NCBI RefSeq assembly: GCF_947491715.1
Contig: NZ_CANLKR010000025.1
Span: 20,668 to 84,667 of the forward strand
Direction: 5' to 3'
Length of the DNA stretch: 64,000 nt
Source of the DNA: an uncultured Shewanella sp.
Lineage (GTDB): Bacteria > Pseudomonadota > Gammaproteobacteria > Enterobacterales > Shewanellaceae
A program made the translations under genes and the position numbers. Below are positions 26,214 through 36,485 of this stretch, in pieces. The notes beneath the pieces were generated by a model. It saw nothing but the letters and a program-made list of their open reading frames with translations, was not told the origin of the DNA and did no database searches. The stretch's first letter is position 1; every line of letters begins with the position of its first letter.

Positions 26214-27696
26214 ATGATGAGTGGATATTGTTACAGGGATGTCAGGCTTTTTTCGCGTTTATTTTTAATCGGTTTAACTTTTATTTCAATGACTTGTTTT
26301 GCTAATGATGAACCCCCGATCAATCCCTATTTGGCCGACTCTCCATGGCCCATGGCCCATGTCCCATCGAAATCCTTATAACCAAGCCTCTTCCCCGCTG
26401 AAGGGAATAGAGCCTAATGACAATGTGCAAGTGTCTTGGCAATCTGCTTGGCCATCAATTACTTTGGCCTTCAGTGACGATCCACATCGAGTATGGGGCT
26501 CGACATTTAAGTCTGTCTATCAAGTGGATTTAAGTGACAGTGACATTAATAAATTGGCGACTCAAGCGCTTAATCAGCCCGAAAATGGTATTTCAGGTGC
26601 CTACACCTTAGTGGATAGCGAAGGGAAATTCTTCTCACCCAGAGATTTGATATTATCGCGTTTTTCTCAGGTGAACGAGGGGAATGACTCCCGTATTGTA
26701 ACAGAAGACAGCTTTAGTATTCCTCAAGCGTATTTGACAATGGCTGGTGAGCATATTGTGGGGGTGAATATGACTTATGACGGCTTTATTGCCATGGCAA
26801 CCTCTGCAGGATTGTTGGTGGTAGTGAGTCGAGATTTTCATTTTCACACCGCACTCTCCATGGGCGTCAATCAAAGCGTATCAAATTCCATTGCGATTGA
26901 TGAAGAAGGGGGCATTTATGTGCTAACCAATAAGCAACTGCATCGTGTGCAATGGAATGGGGTTCAGTTGGCGCATTTATGGAGTACAACCTATGAATCA
27001 GGGCCTGATGAGCCGTTACCGGGTCGCTTAGGGACGGGATCGGGTTCAACACCGACATTAATGGGCAAGCAAGATGGTGATAAATTTGTTGTTTTTACCG
27101 ACGGCGGTGAATTAATGAATTTAGTTTTGGTGTGGCGAGATGCTATTCCTGATGATTGGCAACCCATTGGTGAGGGAAAAGATCGCCGTATTGCCGCAGA
27201 ATTTCCTATCACCTTTGGAATTGAAGAGGCGACACGCAGTGTTTCAGAGCAATCAGTGTTGGTAAGGGGCTACAGTGCGATGGTGGTGGACAATCATTAT
27301 AGTTTGGATACATCAGATTGGCTTGATGGACCGAATGCGGGGGCGATTACCGTGCTTTTTTCTAATTTGGGCTTTAATGCGCCTTATGGCGTTGAAAAAA
27401 TGAGTTGGAATAGACAAACTCAGCAAGTTGAAAGTGATTGGGCTAATCAAGAAAGCTGCCCTAATGGGATACCGACGATGAGCGTTGCATCGAATATCGC
27501 TTACTGTTGGGGACAACGTAATGCCAAGTGGACATTACTGGGCTTTGATTGGGATACTGGAGAAACGGTTGTTGAAGTCCCTATGGGTTATGGCGTGCGT
27601 TATAATTCCACTTATGCGGCGACACAAATCGGTCATGATGGTCAAATATTATCGGGTACGTTACTCGGCCTGATTCGAATTGAGCCTAATGATTGA
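26214..27696 (+). pseudogene. Secreted beta-propeller-like protein, frameshifted by a 7-bp duplication
   Basis: The gene starts at ATG 26214 or 26217 with AAGGAG upstream. The first frame gives a signal peptide (FLIGLTFISMTCFA-N) and NPYLADSPWPMAH, then hits a stop at 26379. The remaining 440 codons lie in the +1 frame (HRNPYNQASSPLKG onward) to 27696. At 26343-26367 the sequence is CCATGGC CCATGGC CCATGTC CCAT; removing one seven-base unit joins the frames as DSPWPMSHRNPY. The product would be about 490 residues with repeating beta strands such as GGIYVLTNKQLHRV and GSGSTPTLMG that suggest a beta-propeller in the periplasm. Function unknown. It may be a recent null allele, a phase-variable gene or a sequencing error. 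Confidence 0.8.
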
Positions 27697-27722
27697 TAGC
27701 TTGGCTGGATTGAGTTAAGTAC

Positions 27723-28199
27723 ATGAATATTATTAATGGTGATTTAGTTAAATTAAGCCAACAAGGGCACTTTGATGTCATTATTCATGGATGTAATTGT
27801 TTTTGTACTATGGGGGCTGGCATCGCAAGGCAAATATGCCAGCACTTCCCTCAGGCTTATTGTGCCGATCGACAAACAAAGAAAGGTGATGTTGCAAAGC
27901 TTGGCTCTTATTCCAGCGCTAAAGTGATCACTTTGCAGTATCACTTGGTAGTGGTGAATGCATATACTCAATTTCATTGGTCTGGTGAGGGAGTGAAAGC
28001 GGATTATGATGCAATTGCTCATGTTTTTACATTAATCAAACAGGACTTTTCTGGATTAAGAATAGGTTACCCTATGATTGGAGCAGGACTTGCTGGCGGA
28101 GACTGGAATGTTATCGCTCCAATCATTGATGAAGCACTGTTTGAAGAAAATCATACTCTTGTCATATGCAGGGGGTCGTTATCTGTCTATTTGACTTAG
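27723..28199 (+). CDS. Macro-domain (ADP-ribose binding) protein
   Basis: A 158-residue single-domain protein of the macro fold. The ligand loops are seen: the N-terminal INGDLVKL, VIIHGCNCFCTMGAGIARQI where the canonical GCN and GAGIA segments shape the ADP-ribose pocket, and PMIGAGLAGGDW for the diphosphate loop. Members bind or hydrolyse ADP-ribose derivatives in the cytosol. It starts 26 bases after the propeller gene, so the two may share transcription. Its own ribosome binding site is weak. Function in this organism is open. Confidence 0.88.
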   Translation: MNIINGDLVKLSQQGHFDVIIHGCNCFCTMGAGIARQICQHFPQAYCADRQTKKGDVAKLGSYSSAKVITLQYHLVVVNAYTQFHWSGEGVKADYDAIAHVFTLIKQDFSGLRIGYPMIGAGLAGGDWNVIAPIIDEALFEENHTLVICRGSLSVYLT

Positions 28200-29113
28200 T
28201 TTCAAGTGATTGAGGCTTCAAGTGAAATGGAGCTATGGAGCACAGAGGGGGGATTAATCATGAGAGATTGATCTTTTCTAGCAACTCATCCCATCTAGCA
28301 ACAATGACTGCACCTGCTGATAGCCCTATTACTATAGTGATAGCATGTTGTGGCGAAGTATTCATGACTCTAAGTAATAACAATAGTAAAAGGGGTAATC
28401 GTGCATAAAGTGTTAATTTTAATATCTTAGTGAAATGGGTATTTTTTAATTGATTGCATGTTATATTTCACCTTAAGTGATGATTTTTATCATTTGTGCA
28501 TAAAAGAGCTGACATCAATATGACAATGAAATTCAAGTGAGATTATTTGTATTTTGTTAAATAAAAATTAATAACAGATTTTAAAATAAACAATGGTAAT
28601 TACTTTTATCTAAAATTAAACGCATTGCTGTTACTTGATAACTTTTATGGCTATTGAATACCTATCAGTTGATTTAACTCATCTTAGACTTAAGTGATTA
28701 ATAAGATGAATGAATATTAAATAAATATTCATTTAATTGATTTTTCATTCTGCGTGCCTTCCTCACCTTTCTTGTTTAATATGTTGTTTTAATTGTATTT
28801 TTTCATATATTTATTTTTATTGTTTAGATTAATTGATGTTTATTTTTCTGTTGTTATATCGATAGTATCTTTTTTGTTATTATTTTAGCTTGTTTTAATG
28901 TTTCATCTGAATTATTTGAGAGGCTGCTTGAATTTTTATATTCATGATAATAAGTTAATGGTAACGGCTACATAAAATATGATTAATTTACTTATTGATG
29001 AATGATCTTTAATTTATTTTAATGAATGAACTTGATGTGCTTAAAAGCGCCATGGTTTTTATTCAATGATTCATTCATGTGCTTTGGTACAAATAGTTGA
29101 ATAAGGAAACATT
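28200..29113. other. 914-bp AT-rich spacer left of the T6SS island, with a tiny possible membrane ORF
   Basis: Strongly AT-rich with no normal gene. On the minus strand, 28258-28365 could encode a 35-residue peptide (MNTSPQHAITIVIGLSAGAV, then VARWDELLEKINLS). The frame stays open upstream without a start codon (LYARLPLLLLLLLRV), so this may be the end of a decayed membrane protein gene. The remainder, 28500-29100, shows only T-rich and A-rich tracts and should contain the promoter for the gene set that begins at 29114. Confidence 0.4.
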
Positions 29114-29797
29114 ATGAGCTTTTGGAGTACAGTTAATAATGATCTACAAACATTTACGAATAATTTAACCCAGACGGGTAATGATGCGACAGCCTCTAAA
29201 AAGGGTTCTGGTTCAAAGTTTAGAACGAATAATGTAGTGGGTTATGTTGTTGGATCGCAAACTTACATTACTTTGGGGGGAGGGGCTAATTTTTGTGCGG
29301 GGGCGAGAAACTCTGTGGTGACGGGCATTGCAGCATCAGCCAATATATCACCTTATATTCCGAGTGTGACGCTTTCTTTAGCGGAGCAGAAATGGACTGA
29401 AAACTATCGAGAAATAAAAGTAGGCAAGCAGAAAGTCACTGCGGCTGAAGAAAAAGCCGTCGCCGATAAAATGAAAGTCTGTGCCACGGAAATGCCAAAT
29501 GTTTACAATAATTTTCGAGCCATTGTTAAAAATAATCAAACAGAATTGAGCCGATTAAATGCGTTGAATGACAGCATTAAAGCGGTAAATATGCGAGCAA
29601 GTAACGTAGCATTAGAGGCACGCCAACTAACGACAAACATTGATGATACTGCCAATTGTCAAAATACAGTAACCAGTAAAATTGCGCAGTTGAATACTCT
29701 AATAAGCAGTACGGTTAATACTATCGCAGATATTGAGTCAGAGCTACAAACTGCTGCTTCTAAAATAGTCAGTGCAAGTTTACATATACATAATTAA
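29114..29797 (+). CDS. Octad-repeat coiled-coil protein 1 (predicted T6SS-linked spike or fibre)
   Basis: A 227-residue protein, first of six paralogues in the island. AAGGA precedes the ATG. After a polar N-tail (1-38) comes a short run of hydrophobic-Gly pairs eight residues apart, in YVVGSQTYITLGGGANF and on to AGARNSVVTG, the spacing known from gp5/VgrG beta-prism spikes. A basic helix (KQKVTAAEEKAVADK) then leads to a C-terminal helical, Asn/Thr-rich region (about 120-227) that looks like a coiled coil. It has no signal peptide or membrane segment. It is followed after 18 bases by paralogue 2, suggesting an operon with 2, 3 and the DUF2169 gene. Function is inferred; I recognise no named family. 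Confidence 0.75.
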   Translation: MSFWSTVNNDLQTFTNNLTQTGNDATASKKGSGSKFRTNNVVGYVVGSQTYITLGGGANFCAGARNSVVTGIAASANISPYIPSVTLSLAEQKWTENYREIKVGKQKVTAAEEKAVADKMKVCATEMPNVYNNFRAIVKNNQTELSRLNALNDSIKAVNMRASNVALEARQLTTNIDDTANCQNTVTSKIAQLNTLISSTVNTIADIESELQTAASKIVSASLHIHN

Positions 29798-29815
29798 TGT
29801 TAACTGGGAGATATT

Positions 29816-30466
29816 ATGGGCTATTCACAAGGTGCTGACGAAACGGGTGCCAACAGTGGCAAGGTTAAATCGAAAACGATTAATGGTATTAAATTTACCA
29901 CTAAAAATTTTTATTCTGTGACTTATGGTACAAAAAATTATTTAACCTTAGGGGCATACAGTTCGGGAACCTTAGGCGCTGATGGTGGAATATCAGTGAC
30001 ATCTTCTTTTAATCTATATACTTTTTTAAAAGTCTCTTTATCGTTGTGGAAGTTTGGCTCTTCGAAAGATTTTTTTGAGGTGAAAATAACAAAAAAACAA
30101 CGAGCTGCAGCTGAAGAGAAAAAAATGACGCTTGAGACAAGCAAGTTAATTTTTCAAAATTGGGATACGGTTATGTCAAAAGTAACGAACACTTTGACTA
30201 TGACACAAGTGAATGAGAATCGTATTCAAAGTTGTGTGAGCTATCAAGACAATGTGATGAACAAAGCTGACGTTTTGAGTTCTGATATTAAAACGACAGC
30301 GACTGCTAATCGTTTTTGTACCTCTATGCAGCAAGTTATTAATGAGGGGGCAGCCAGTTTAGTGAATGACACACTAAGCATTAAAAGCCAACTTAATAGT
30401 ACAAAAACACTGATTACAGCTGCAAATGCGAGCAATATAACCTGCTCTGATTTGATGATGCTTTAA
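29816..30466 (+). CDS. Octad-repeat coiled-coil protein 2
   Basis: A 216-residue paralogue of its neighbours, with GGGAG upstream of the start. The octad section reads YSVTYGTKNYLTLGAYSSG then TLGADGG, with the hydrophobic-Gly pair recurring at exactly eight residues. It is followed by a KKQRAAAEEKK segment and a helical tail ending SDLMML. Unlike the others the tail has three cysteines (QSCVSY, NRFCTS and NITCSD). Cytosolic by sequence. It lies in a tight array with paralogues 1 and 3, likely co-expressed. Function unknown; a trimeric spike-like role is proposed from the octads. Confidence 0.75.
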   Translation: MGYSQGADETGANSGKVKSKTINGIKFTTKNFYSVTYGTKNYLTLGAYSSGTLGADGGISVTSSFNLYTFLKVSLSLWKFGSSKDFFEVKITKKQRAAAEEKKMTLETSKLIFQNWDTVMSKVTNTLTMTQVNENRIQSCVSYQDNVMNKADVLSSDIKTTATANRFCTSMQQVINEGAASLVNDTLSIKSQLNSTKTLITAANASNITCSDLMML

Positions 30467-30491
30467 TTACATTAAGAGTAAGGAGTTTATT

Positions 30492-31175
30492 ATGCCAACA
30501 GCCTCAGATGGTAAAGATCCAGATAAACCCAGTTCCACGAGTATTAAACCACTTCATGAAGGGAGCCAGACTGGCTATAACAATACGACCAAATACGGGT
30601 TGAAAATGAGCGTGAAAACCGCTTATAAATTCACGCCTGGTTCAGTGAGTTGGCTATGCTCCGGAGGCAGCTGGTGGACAGCTGTGGGGATAAAGTCTAA
30701 TGTGGTTGTTGGGGTCAAAACCGGCATTAATGTCGGTGGTCAGTTTGGCTTTTCAGTGAAAAAGCACTCTTATAGTCCTAATTTTCTGGCGATTAACCTT
30801 CAGCAATATACGGCAAAAGGTAAAGATGACGCTGTGATGGCTTTGAGACAGGAAGCGCTTCTAAAATCATGGGAAGATTTTGGCAATAAGCTTGATATTG
30901 AGGCTGAAACTGCCACATTAATGAGCGAGAATTTATCGCTAAGATCAAATGAGATCAACCTTGCTGAAAGAGAAGTCTCTGCTGCTGTTTTACAACAGCA
31001 ACAAAGTGGAAATAGAATTGAAACCATTGCTAATGAATTAGTGTCGGGCGTTAACCATATCAACAGTTTGGGGGTTGATATGAAAGCTGTTAATGCTTCT
31101 AGTGAGGTGCTTACAAATAAAGTCAAGACAACGGTTATTTCTATGTTAGAAGCGAATTTAACGACTTTTGCATGA
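30492..31175 (+). CDS. Octad-repeat coiled-coil protein 3
   Basis: A 227-residue paralogue. TAAGGAG lies upstream of the ATG. The N-half includes an aromatic stretch (SWLCSGGSWWTAVG) that leads into octads AVGIKSNVVVGVKTGINVGG, with V-G pairs at an eight-residue period. The C-half (about 110-227) is helical with Asn, Glu and Gln at core-like positions and ends NLTTFA. It is 42 bases upstream of the first large DUF2169-pentapeptide gene, linking the small paralogues to that protein. No known family was recognised. Confidence 0.75.
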   Translation: MPTASDGKDPDKPSSTSIKPLHEGSQTGYNNTTKYGLKMSVKTAYKFTPGSVSWLCSGGSWWTAVGIKSNVVVGVKTGINVGGQFGFSVKKHSYSPNFLAINLQQYTAKGKDDAVMALRQEALLKSWEDFGNKLDIEAETATLMSENLSLRSNEINLAEREVSAAVLQQQQSGNRIETIANELVSGVNHINSLGVDMKAVNASSEVLTNKVKTTVISMLEANLTTFA

Positions 31176-31217
31176 TAGAGCTTTTGGTTGTAACTAATTT
31201 TTTGTCGGAGCTTTCTG

Positions 31218-34200
31218 ATGCGGATAATAAAAAGTGATGAGCATGGTATTTTACTGGTACCGTTTGATATAAAGGGTCGCCCTCATCTTGCGATCACTAT
31301 GATCTTGGGTTTTGACTTATTGGATCCCAGTCAAACCGTTAGCGAGCAAAAATTGTGGCAGTGGGTGAATGCGAGTTTACAAGGAGAAGTGTTTGATACT
31401 GGAATGCCTAAGCTAAATGCAGAATGGTTGGTGTCAGGCCATGCTTATTCTGGACACAAACCCCGTCAACAGGTAAGAGTATCGGTGGCATTGGCTGGCA
31501 GTGAGAAAACATTAGATGTATTTGGTCAACGCTATTGGCGTGTTCAAAAAGATAAATTAGTTCCAAGTGAGCCTGATTATTTTACTCAGCAGCCCTTAAC
31601 GTGGGAATGGACATGGGGAGGGGAAGAAATAGAGGAAAATGCTTTAGGTTGTAACCGTATCATTGAAAATGCCCCCCTTCCATGTGTGTTTTATGCTAAC
31701 AATGCAACATTGGAAGATTTATCTCGACATGCTGTTATTCCTGCGTCGTTTTTACCGCTTGCAATCGAACATCCATTTAGAAAAAACTGTATGGGAACTT
31801 ATGATGAAGTCTGGTACAGAGAGCTGTGGCCTCATTTTCCTCATGATTTTAATTGGCAATTTTTTAATCAAGCTTCGAAAGATCAATGGCACAGTGATAA
31901 CTTTCAAGGTGGAGAGTTTTATCGTTTGATTAATTTACACCCTGAGCATGAGTCCATTACGGGTTATTTGCCTTATTATCAACCTCGAGCCTTTATTCGT
32001 CAGCAGATACAGAGTCGAGCACACCAATATCCAAGTGATGAACAAGAGACAATGAATGCTGAAATTGAATATAGAACCACTGAGGTACGATTACGCAATG
32101 ATACTGTTTGGTTTTTTCCTGATAATCAATTAGGCATTCGAATTTTTCGTGGCAGTGTCCCTGTTTTTGATGAAGAAGCGTTGGATGTGACGGATGTCTT
32201 GTTGGTGACGGAAGAGGTAGGCAGTCAAGCTAAACCACTTGATTACTATGCGGATTATATTCGTACTTATCAAATAAGCAAAGCATATGAGCCTGAGGTG
32301 ATAGCGGTAACGCAAGAAAAAATGCAGCTAATGTTAAATGAGCTTGCGCAAGCTAAAAAAAACTTGTCGGACTTACCCCGTTATTTTAAATTCAAACAAG
32401 GGCAATTAACCAATAAAATTCCCTCACCGAGTATGACACCGAGTGTGTTGCTTGAATCGTTGCCCGCCCAGCTTGATCGTAATATCATTAAGCTTGAAAA
32501 ATTAAAAAATAAGCTATCTGATTTACCCATTTCTAGATCGGCCATAACGGAAATAGAAACAAGTATCAATAAAATTAAGGCATCAAAGGTTAAGTTTAGT
32601 GAATTAGAGCAGTCTTATAATGAAGTTAACAATCAAGTGTTTAAACAAGCTCGGTCGATTTCGCCACCTCCTCTTCCCATGTCAGAGTCGCCCAAGATAA
32701 AAAAGCAATATGCTGAGGGACTTCAAAAAGTTGAAATGGCGATATCTTCACTAGAGTCAAATACCAGTGAACAGCCTTGGCATGATAAAGCCAGTCAAGT
32801 TATTGGACTTGCTCAACTTAATTTAGCCGATTATGCTTCAACACTTAAAGGTTACGGCTTTAGAAATGTGGCGATAAAAAAACACATGTTGGTTTTCATT
32901 AATGCTCCACAGATTTTTTCAGGTAAAGAATGGGGATTGAAAGATACTGATGAAATACTTATTCCTAGAGGGTGGTTGCTTCCTGAGTATTCTGAAGGCC
33001 AATTTACGGCACTAAACAGCCGAGTTGACTTATTTGATGTTTCAACTGAACAATTAATTGATGGCAGTGAGCCAGCATTTTGGCATTCAGAGATTGTTGT
33101 GGGTCAACCGGTTTTATTGTGCCAAGATAAAATGATTGCTTGGCTATTGGCACAAGATCTACAGCCTTATTGCAATGTAATAGAGCTTCCATCTCTAGCG
33201 GATAAGGTGTCTGATGAGGCTGAACAAGCAATTAAAGCTGCTAGCCAAATTTTTGTCTTTACACAAGCAATCGATGATTTAGAAGAATGGGAACGGTCTT
33301 TTCCTGATGCCGAATTTATTGGGTTGAAAAATCAATTACTCATCCAAGATGCTTATCAACAAGGCGTCGATTTAGTCGATTGGTTTATACCTTATTTAAC
33401 ATTGAAAGCTGATGATGCGATGCCAGTCGAAATGACGGCAAGTCAAAAAGCAAAGCGCCAAGCAAAGTCTTATTTACCTGATATTAATGTTGAAAAAGTG
33501 GTTAATGATCAATATCAATCCAGTTTATCCAATATGGGAATAAAGCCTGGGCAAACTATTGCTCAAGCTATGGCTAATAAATTTGCTGAAAGTAAAGAAA
33601 AAGTCGTGAGCGATTTTGCAAGCCCCAGTATGAAAAAAGCCTTACAAGAAAAAATGCAATTGAGCTTATTTCAATCTAAACCAATATCTTTGAGTGAAGC
33701 GATGAGGGAAGCATCAAGTCAATTGGGTGATGTGTTGCAATCCAGTGCTCAAAATATTACTGATCCGGTTACTCTGGCTAATATAAAGAAAGGAGGAGAG
33801 CAATTAAAATCGGGAATGGGTGATCTAACGGATTTTGTTCAGGAGTCTGAAGCAAAAATGGAGGCGGCTAAGCTCCCCTCTGATGATGCCATATTACCTT
33901 TAAGCCCATTAACACGTGAAGAGGTGATTGAGTATCGAGACAATAATAAGAGCTTAGTTGAGAGAGATTTATCAGAGCTTGATTTATCTGGATTGGATTT
34001 ATCAGGTGTTGATTTTTCTAAATCGATTATGTCGAGTACCGATCTGACAAAAGCCATTTTAACCGATGCAAAATTCGATAATATTATAGGTGACAGTTTG
34101 TTGCTAAATGATGCTTTAGCCAGTGGTGCGTCATTTGATAAAGCCATGTTAGTGGATGCAAGTTTTAAAGGTGCCAATTTGTCTAACTCTCACTTTGCTA

Positions 34201-34901
34201 GTGCGATGGCGACGGGAGCACATTTTACTGGGTGTGTGATGACACAAGCCTGTTTACATCAAATGTCGGCTATTGGTGCTGACTTTTCAGATTGCATTTT
34301 AAATGGCAGTGATTTATCAAAAGGGATATTTCTTAATGCGATGTTTGAAGGTGCCCAATTACGTGATATTGATGGTACTAAGATGAAGGCCTATCAAGCA
34401 TCCGCTCGAAATAGTCAATGGCAAGGAGCGACATTAACAAAAGCCCTATTTTGGGAAGCTAAATTAGACCAAGCAAACTTTTCGTCGATTGATGCAATTA
34501 ATGCTCGTTTTTCTAAAGCAAAGTTAAATCACGCGAATTTCAATGAGGCTAGATTGATGAAATCGAACTTTGCAGAGTCGGAATTATATCAGGCAAATCT
34601 GAGTGAAAGTGATTTAAGTTCAACTTGCTTTAATCAAGTCTTAGCGAAAGAAGCTAATTTTGAAGCCGTTAAATTAAAAGGTGCGCAATGCATGCGAGGT
34701 GATTTCACTTTGGTGAATTTTAATGGTAGTGATGCGATGCAAGTTAATTTTATGCGGTCGACACTCATGTCTGCTCAATTACAATATGTGAATTTATATA
34801 ATGCGGATCTGTATAAGGTCACATTGGGTAACAATTCAATGAAAGGTTGTAATTTAAAAAGGACATTACTGGCTCAAAAGGAGGAATATATTCATGAATA
34901 A
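31218..34901 (+). CDS. DUF2169 domain protein with C-terminal pentapeptide repeats (copy 1)
   Basis: A 1227-residue cytosolic protein. Residues 1 to about 370 are a DUF2169 domain (opening MRIIKSDEHGILLVPFDIKG), a family found beside T6SS genes and listed as a candidate effector adaptor or chaperone. The middle (about 370-900) is helical, with a second globular part. From about 914 to 1215 there are continuous pentapeptide repeats (LSELDLSGLDLSGVDFS) that should form a right-handed beta-helix. It overlaps the next gene by eight bases. The homologue at 40344 shares the same layout and length, so the pair arose by duplication. A role in loading or building T6SS cargo is inferred from neighbours. 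Confidence 0.88.
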   Translation: MRIIKSDEHGILLVPFDIKGRPHLAITMILGFDLLDPSQTVSEQKLWQWVNASLQGEVFDTGMPKLNAEWLVSGHAYSGHKPRQQVRVSVALAGSEKTLDVFGQRYWRVQKDKLVPSEPDYFTQQPLTWEWTWGGEEIEENALGCNRIIENAPLPCVFYANNATLEDLSRHAVIPASFLPLAIEHPFRKNCMGTYDEVWYRELWPHFPHDFNWQFFNQASKDQWHSDNFQGGEFYRLINLHPEHESITGYLPYYQPRAFIRQQIQSRAHQYPSDEQETMNAEIEYRTTEVRLRNDTVWFFPDNQLGIRIFRGSVPVFDEEALDVTDVLLVTEEVGSQAKPLDYYADYIRTYQISKAYEPEVIAVTQEKMQLMLNELAQAKKNLSDLPRYFKFKQGQLTNKIPSPSMTPSVLLESLPAQLDRNIIKLEKLKNKLSDLPISRSAITEIETSINKIKASKVKFSELEQSYNEVNNQVFKQARSISPPPLPMSESPKIKKQYAEGLQKVEMAISSLESNTSEQPWHDKASQVIGLAQLNLADYASTLKGYGFRNVAIKKHMLVFINAPQIFSGKEWGLKDTDEILIPRGWLLPEYSEGQFTALNSRVDLFDVSTEQLIDGSEPAFWHSEIVVGQPVLLCQDKMIAWLLAQDLQPYCNVIELPSLADKVSDEAEQAIKAASQIFVFTQAIDDLEEWERSFPDAEFIGLKNQLLIQDAYQQGVDLVDWFIPYLTLKADDAMPVEMTASQKAKRQAKSYLPDINVEKVVNDQYQSSLSNMGIKPGQTIAQAMANKFAESKEKVVSDFASPSMKKALQEKMQLSLFQSKPISLSEAMREASSQLGDVLQSSAQNITDPVTLANIKKGGEQLKSGMGDLTDFVQESEAKMEAAKLPSDDAILPLSPLTREEVIEYRDNNKSLVERDLSELDLSGLDLSGVDFSKSIMSSTDLTKAILTDAKFDNIIGDSLLLNDALASGASFDKAMLVDASFKGANLSNSHFASAMATGAHFTGCVMTQACLHQMSAIGADFSDCILNGSDLSKGIFLNAMFEGAQLRDIDGTKMKAYQASARNSQWQGATLTKALFWEAKLDQANFSSIDAINARFSKAKLNHANFNEARLMKSNFAESELYQANLSESDLSSTCFNQVLAKEANFEAVKLKGAQCMRGDFTLVNFNGSDAMQVNFMRSTLMSAQLQYVNLYNADLYKVTLGNNSMKGCNLKRTLLAQKEEYIHE

Positions 34902-35955
34902 GACTGAATTTATTGAAGCCCTTGAAGAATCTTTTTCCTTTGAAAATATAGTGTTGAGTGGAGAGTCTTTACCTGCGATCACATTAAAGCAAGTATTTTT
35001 TACAGATTGCCAATTCATCAACATTGATTTTTCTCAAGTACAATTTAATCGCATTCGATTTGTTAATTGTCAGTTTATTAATGTGTCGTTAAATGATGCC
35101 ATGTTGAATATGGCAGAGTTTAGCCAGTGTCAATTTCAAGGAGTAACTTGGGTACGCTCAGTGTTAGAGCAAGTCGCTTTTACTGAGTGTGAATTAAAGG
35201 ATCTTGACTTTTCAATGTCTCAGCAAAACATGTGCACTTACAAAGGTTCGGCTCAGAAAAGTGTGCTTTTTGATGGGGCTAACTTAGCAATGTTAGTTCA
35301 GATGAAATCTCAACTCGATAATGTGAGCTTTACTAATGCGAAGCTTTATAAATTTGTAGCCAATGATATTGAGGTCGCTGATTGCGTGTTTGATCGTGCA
35401 ATAATCGAGAAAACGTCACTATCGAATACGATTTTCAAAGGAAGCTCTTTTCAGTCGGTTAACTTTTATGCTGTACAATTAAACTCTTGTGATTTAACTG
35501 GTGTTGATTTTAGTCACTGCCGTATTGAGAGTTGTTACTTTATTGGTAGTCAATTACAACATACCTCTTTTGTTGGTGCTCAAGCCTCTTATAGTGTCTT
35601 TAAAGGTGCCGATTTGAGTCATGCAGACTTCAGTCAAGCGATTGTATTGGGCGGTAGTTTTGAAGAAATAATAGGGGAGAAGGTTAACTTTTCTAAAGCT
35701 GAACTATCACAAACAAATTGGCAAGAGGCAAGTGTGGTTGGGAGTGACTTTAGTGGTGTGAAGGCGCAGTATGCTGACTTTTCTCATGCCGATCTTTCCA
35801 ATTGTTCTTTTCATCAAGCCGACGTTTCTTCTTCAAAGTTTCATTTAACGATAGAAGATAATACCCATTGGACTCGTGCGAATCGTTTAGGATGCAGTGG
35901 AACCGATCTTGAACTTGAGCAAGCGCAATCATGGAAGATCAGGAAAATACAATGA
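34894..35955 (+). CDS. Pentapeptide repeat protein (copy 1)
   Basis: A 353-residue protein made almost entirely of pentapeptide-type repeats (such as FSQCQFQGVTW and LSHADFSQAI), predicted to be a beta-helix rod, with a short C-terminal cap (WTRANRLGCSGTD). Its start lies within the end of the large DUF2169 gene (eight-base overlap), suggesting coupled translation and a physical partnership. The matching gene at 43948 follows the second DUF2169 copy in the same way. Related pairs occur near T6SS clusters; the biochemical role is unknown. Confidence 0.87.
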   Translation: MNKTEFIEALEESFSFENIVLSGESLPAITLKQVFFTDCQFINIDFSQVQFNRIRFVNCQFINVSLNDAMLNMAEFSQCQFQGVTWVRSVLEQVAFTECELKDLDFSMSQQNMCTYKGSAQKSVLFDGANLAMLVQMKSQLDNVSFTNAKLYKFVANDIEVADCVFDRAIIEKTSLSNTIFKGSSFQSVNFYAVQLNSCDLTGVDFSHCRIESCYFIGSQLQHTSFVGAQASYSVFKGADLSHADFSQAIVLGGSFEEIIGEKVNFSKAELSQTNWQEASVVGSDFSGVKAQYADFSHADLSNCSFHQADVSSSKFHLTIEDNTHWTRANRLGCSGTDLELEQAQSWKIRKIQ

Positions 35956-36485
35956 TGATTGAAAAGGGGAGATGAGCTGAGTGAGTTCGATATAAGGCGA
36001 TGGGGGCCGTTTACAGGTTTGAACGTCTGATTGTTATAAGGTGATATCATTGTTCAGTTAACGTACAAAGTGTTTAGTAAAAGCATGCAATAAAAAATAG
36101 ATATAACACGTAACTAGGCTAACAGGAAAAGCGGTTATTTAAGTTTATTATATTTCAGTTAATTCTGTTTCTAATCGTATTATTTATTGGTTTATGATAT
36201 TGCCTTTCAATTGTATTTTTTTGTTTTTTTAAGTGTGTCTTATTTGTTTTTTATTGTTGTTTTTTCGTGTTGTTTTTATTTGTCATTACTCTTGTAATGT
36301 CTATTTGTTTACTTTAACCGCATAATTACACTTAAATTTAATTATATTTACGTTTTTTATGTAAAAGAGGCTCTTTATTAATAATTGTTTATTTATTCAC
36401 CCTTTCGTTTGTTTTTTCCACTATATATGATATCAAAAAACTCCGGTATGCTTCTTTTTTTGTCTTTGTTAGCTGGAGATTATTT
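35956..36485. other. 530-bp spacer between pentapeptide gene 1 and paralogue 4
   Basis: AT-rich, with T-rich tracts at 36190-36290 and no credible gene. It probably holds the end of the first operon and the promoter for the gene at 36486, whose start is preceded by GGAG (36475-36478). I see no clear terminator hairpin or repeat. Confidence 0.4.

Noticed and set aside
29114..31175. The octad proteins as secreted autotransporter adhesins
   Set aside because: They have Asn-rich coiled coils like trimeric adhesins, but no signal peptide and no C-terminal membrane anchor.
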